The notes below the pieces were generated by a model, which was not told where the DNA came from, did no database searches, and saw nothing but the letters and a program-made list of their open reading frames with translations. Positions 5,763 to 7,083 of a DNA stretch of 7,083 bases are shown one piece after another; within the stretch, counting starts at the first letter, position 1; every line of letters starts with the position of its first letter. The stretch is from Bdellovibrionales bacterium (GTDB lineage: Bacteria > Bdellovibrionota > Bdellovibrionia > Bdellovibrionales > UBA840). The stretch lies in the NCBI GenBank assembly GCA_020434605.1, contig JAGRAL010000043.1, forward strand, positions 1 to 7,083, given 5' to 3'. Position numbers and translations under genes: made by a program.

Positions 5763-6403
5763 ATGACTTACTTATTTTTGATCTAGACGGCACTATTATT
5801 GACTCGGCAGGAGATTTTCACAATTGCCTTTCATTACTCTTAGAGCGCCGCAATTTACCCAAAATGCCATTAGAGCAAACACAAAGTTATTTAGGAAATG
5901 GATTTAAAAACTTTATTGAAAGCTTATATCCACATCCGACCCAAGAAATTAAACAAACCGTCTATCAAGAATTTTTAGATGAGTTTGATCGACAGTTTTT
6001 AAAAACCACTACGCTATTTGATGGGGCGAGAGAATTTTTATCTACCACCTCAAAGCGCATTGCCTTATGTACCAATCAACCACAAAAATATGCGCAACAA
6101 ACACTAAAGCACTTTGAAATTTATGGTCTGCCTTGGGAGTCTTATGTGTACGGAGATACCTTTGAAGCACCAAAGCCAGATCCTGAAGGAATCAGTCATA
6201 TACTAGAAATGTCTGGTGTTAGTCCGTCGAAAGCTTTAATGATTGGCGACGGTGTGCCAGATGCTATGGCAGCTAAAAATGCTGGGATTGACTTTTTAGG
6301 AGTAGATTTTGGCTACCATCCAAAAGAAGAGCTCCTAAAATTAGGAGCTATCTCGACGTTCTCTGCTTACAGTGTGCTGGAAAACTTCTTACACTCTGTT
6401 TAG
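5759..6403 (+). CDS. HAD-superfamily hydrolase, phosphoglycolate phosphatase-like
   Basis: From the ATG at 5759 this is a 214-residue HAD phosphatase of the Gph type. Motif I is DLDGT (8-12, D8 the nucleophile and D10 the acid/base). A helical cap of about 70 residues lies between 17 and 85. Motif II is T105 in LCTN, motif III is K139 in APKPDP, and motif IV is GDGVPD (163-168, D164 and D168 binding magnesium). The family dephosphorylates small phosphate esters; 2-phosphoglycolate is the classical substrate but is not proven by sequence. An upstream in-frame TTG at 5738 would add seven residues. I prefer the ATG because it puts the usual short MYDLLIFDLDGT at the N-terminus, although both starts have weak ribosome-binding sites. 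The gene converges on the ABC ATPase gene with 8 bases between stops, and its 3' part contains a hairpin that probably serves that opposite gene. Confidence 0.87.
   Translation: MYDLLIFDLDGTIIDSAGDFHNCLSLLLERRNLPKMPLEQTQSYLGNGFKNFIESLYPHPTQEIKQTVYQEFLDEFDRQFLKTTTLFDGAREFLSTTSKRIALCTNQPQKYAQQTLKHFEIYGLPWESYVYGDTFEAPKPDPEGISHILEMSGVSPSKALMIGDGVPDAMAAKNAGIDFLGVDFGYHPKEELLKLGAISTFSAYSVLENFLHSV
6325..6349 (-). terminator. Probable terminator of the ABC transporter operon, inside the phosphatase gene
   Basis: AGCTCCTAA (6330-6338) and TTAGGAGCT (6341-6349) form a perfect stem, effectively 8 bp with a 4-base loop. On the minus strand it is followed by CTTCTTTT, a T-rich tail; on the plus strand the following bases are not T-rich. 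It lies 62 bases beyond the TAG of the ABC ATPase gene, whose stop is only 8 bases from the phosphatase stop, so no terminator fits between the two. The T-tract is imperfect, hence moderate confidence. Confidence 0.5.
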
Positions 6404-6411
6404 GAAATGCC

Positions 6412-7083
6412 CTAGACAATTAAGTTTGTACCCTTATCTAAAGATTTTGGAATCCCTCTTGGGATGGCCGAAAGAAGTTTTTTAGTGTACTCATCTTGTG
6501 GTCTTTCGTAGATACCTTTAGCATCAGAAATTTCCACAATCTTTCCTCTGTTCATCACAGCTACTTCATCAGCGATGTACTTAACAACCGCTAAATCATG
6601 AGAGATAAAGATATACGTTAAGCCAAATTCTTCTTGTAGATCCATCAATAGATTTAATATTTGCGCCTGTACAGATACATCCAGCGCTGATACTGATTCA
6701 TCACACACGATAAAATCTGGTTTTACAGCTAAGGCTCTACCAATACAAATACGCTGTCTTTGTCCGCCCGAAAACTCATGCGGATAACGATTTAACATCT
6801 CAGCTTTTAAGCCAACTCTTTCGATAAGCTCAGCCGCCATGTCCATTCGCTCTTGTCTTGATTTTCCGATTCCATGAATTTTCATTGGCTCCATGATCGT
6901 AGAAGCGATGGTCATTCTAGGATTTAAAGATGCATACGGATCTTGAAAAATGATCTGCATTTTTTTACGCATTTCTCTGAGTTCATTAGGACGAAGTTTT
7001 GCTAAATCTACGCCGTTATAAATCATTTCGCCTGAAGTTGGCTCAACCAATCGCAAAATAGTTCTACCTAAAGTAGTTTTACC
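6412..7083 (-). CDS. Oligopeptide/dipeptide ABC transporter ATP-binding protein, OppF/DppF type (partial)
   Basis: This is the C-terminal 223 residues of an ABC ATPase. The frame stays open through base 7083, where the visible protein begins inside Walker A with GKTTLGRT, so the N-terminal part lies beyond the window. In visible numbering: Q-loop [16 protein letters not shown] (Q47), ABC signature FSGGQ (104-108), Walker B DFIVCDE (123-129) continuing into the [11 protein letters not shown]-loop typical of peptide importers, and switch histidine H162 in FISHDL. The C-terminal [16 protein letters not shown] is the oligopeptide-type extension seen in OppF/DppF. It is cytosolic at the inner membrane, where with a partner ATPase (OppD/DppD), two permeases and a periplasmic binding protein it drives peptide uptake. 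Being last in an operon fits the usual D-F order. The F subunit is favoured over D by the overall motif wording, but the precise substrate cannot be told. Confidence 0.9.
   Translation of the reverse strand, partial: GKTTLGRTILRLVEPTSGEMIYNGVDLAKLRPNELREMRKKMQIIFQDPYASLNPRMTIASTIMEPMKIHGIGKSRQERMDMAAELIERVGLKAEMLNRYPHEFSGGQRQRICIGRALAVKPDFIVCDESVSALDVSVQAQILNLLMDLQEEFGLTYIFISHDLAVVKYIADEVAVMNRGKIVEISDAKGIYERPQDEYTKKLLSAIPRGIPKSLDKGTNLIV

Overview
The window is a stretch of bacterial chromosome, AT-rich (I estimate about 40% GC by eye), with dense genes, short spacers and mixed strands. There are no tRNA or rRNA genes, no insertion sequences and no CRISPR array. The taxon cannot be fixed from sequence alone. 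The AceE-like enzyme, the other housekeeping genes and the AT-rich composition would fit a Gram-negative such as a low-GC Bdellovibrionota or other former deltaproteobacterium, but that is only a guess.

Left part (1-4229, plus strand): the last codons of an unidentified gene, then an unrecognised 166-residue protein (86-586). A 98-base leader with inverted repeats follows. Next comes a 932-residue thiamine-diphosphate enzyme of the homodimeric pyruvate dehydrogenase E1 (AceE-like) superfamily (685-3483). An alpha/beta-hydrolase-like protein (3459-4229) starts 25 bases before the E1-like gene ends. The strongest non-coding signal in the window lies here: a hairpin with a GAAA tetraloop and a trailing T-tract, just after the E1-like stop codon but inside the hydrolase reading frame.

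Middle part (4237-5735, minus strand): three small genes, probably transcribed separately. They encode a divergent HPF/RaiA-like ribosome-associated protein, a small coiled-coil protein with a C-terminal membrane anchor (DUF1640/CCDC90-like), and a SAM-dependent O-methyltransferase of the caffeoyl-CoA/catechol type. The two spacers between them are AT-rich and carry inverted repeats.

Right part (5759-7083): a HAD-family phosphatase resembling phosphoglycolate phosphatase is divergent from the methyltransferase, with only 23 bases between the preferred starts. It converges on the 3' end of an oligopeptide/dipeptide ABC transporter ATPase (OppF/DppF type), which runs off the right edge. A second terminator-like hairpin, oriented for the ABC operon, lies inside the phosphatase coding sequence.

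No defence island, mobile element or clearly new multi-gene system is visible. The points most worth a second look are the terminators embedded in neighbouring coding sequences, the AceE-like enzyme without E2/E3 neighbours and with altered cofactor motifs, and the two small uncharacterised proteins.
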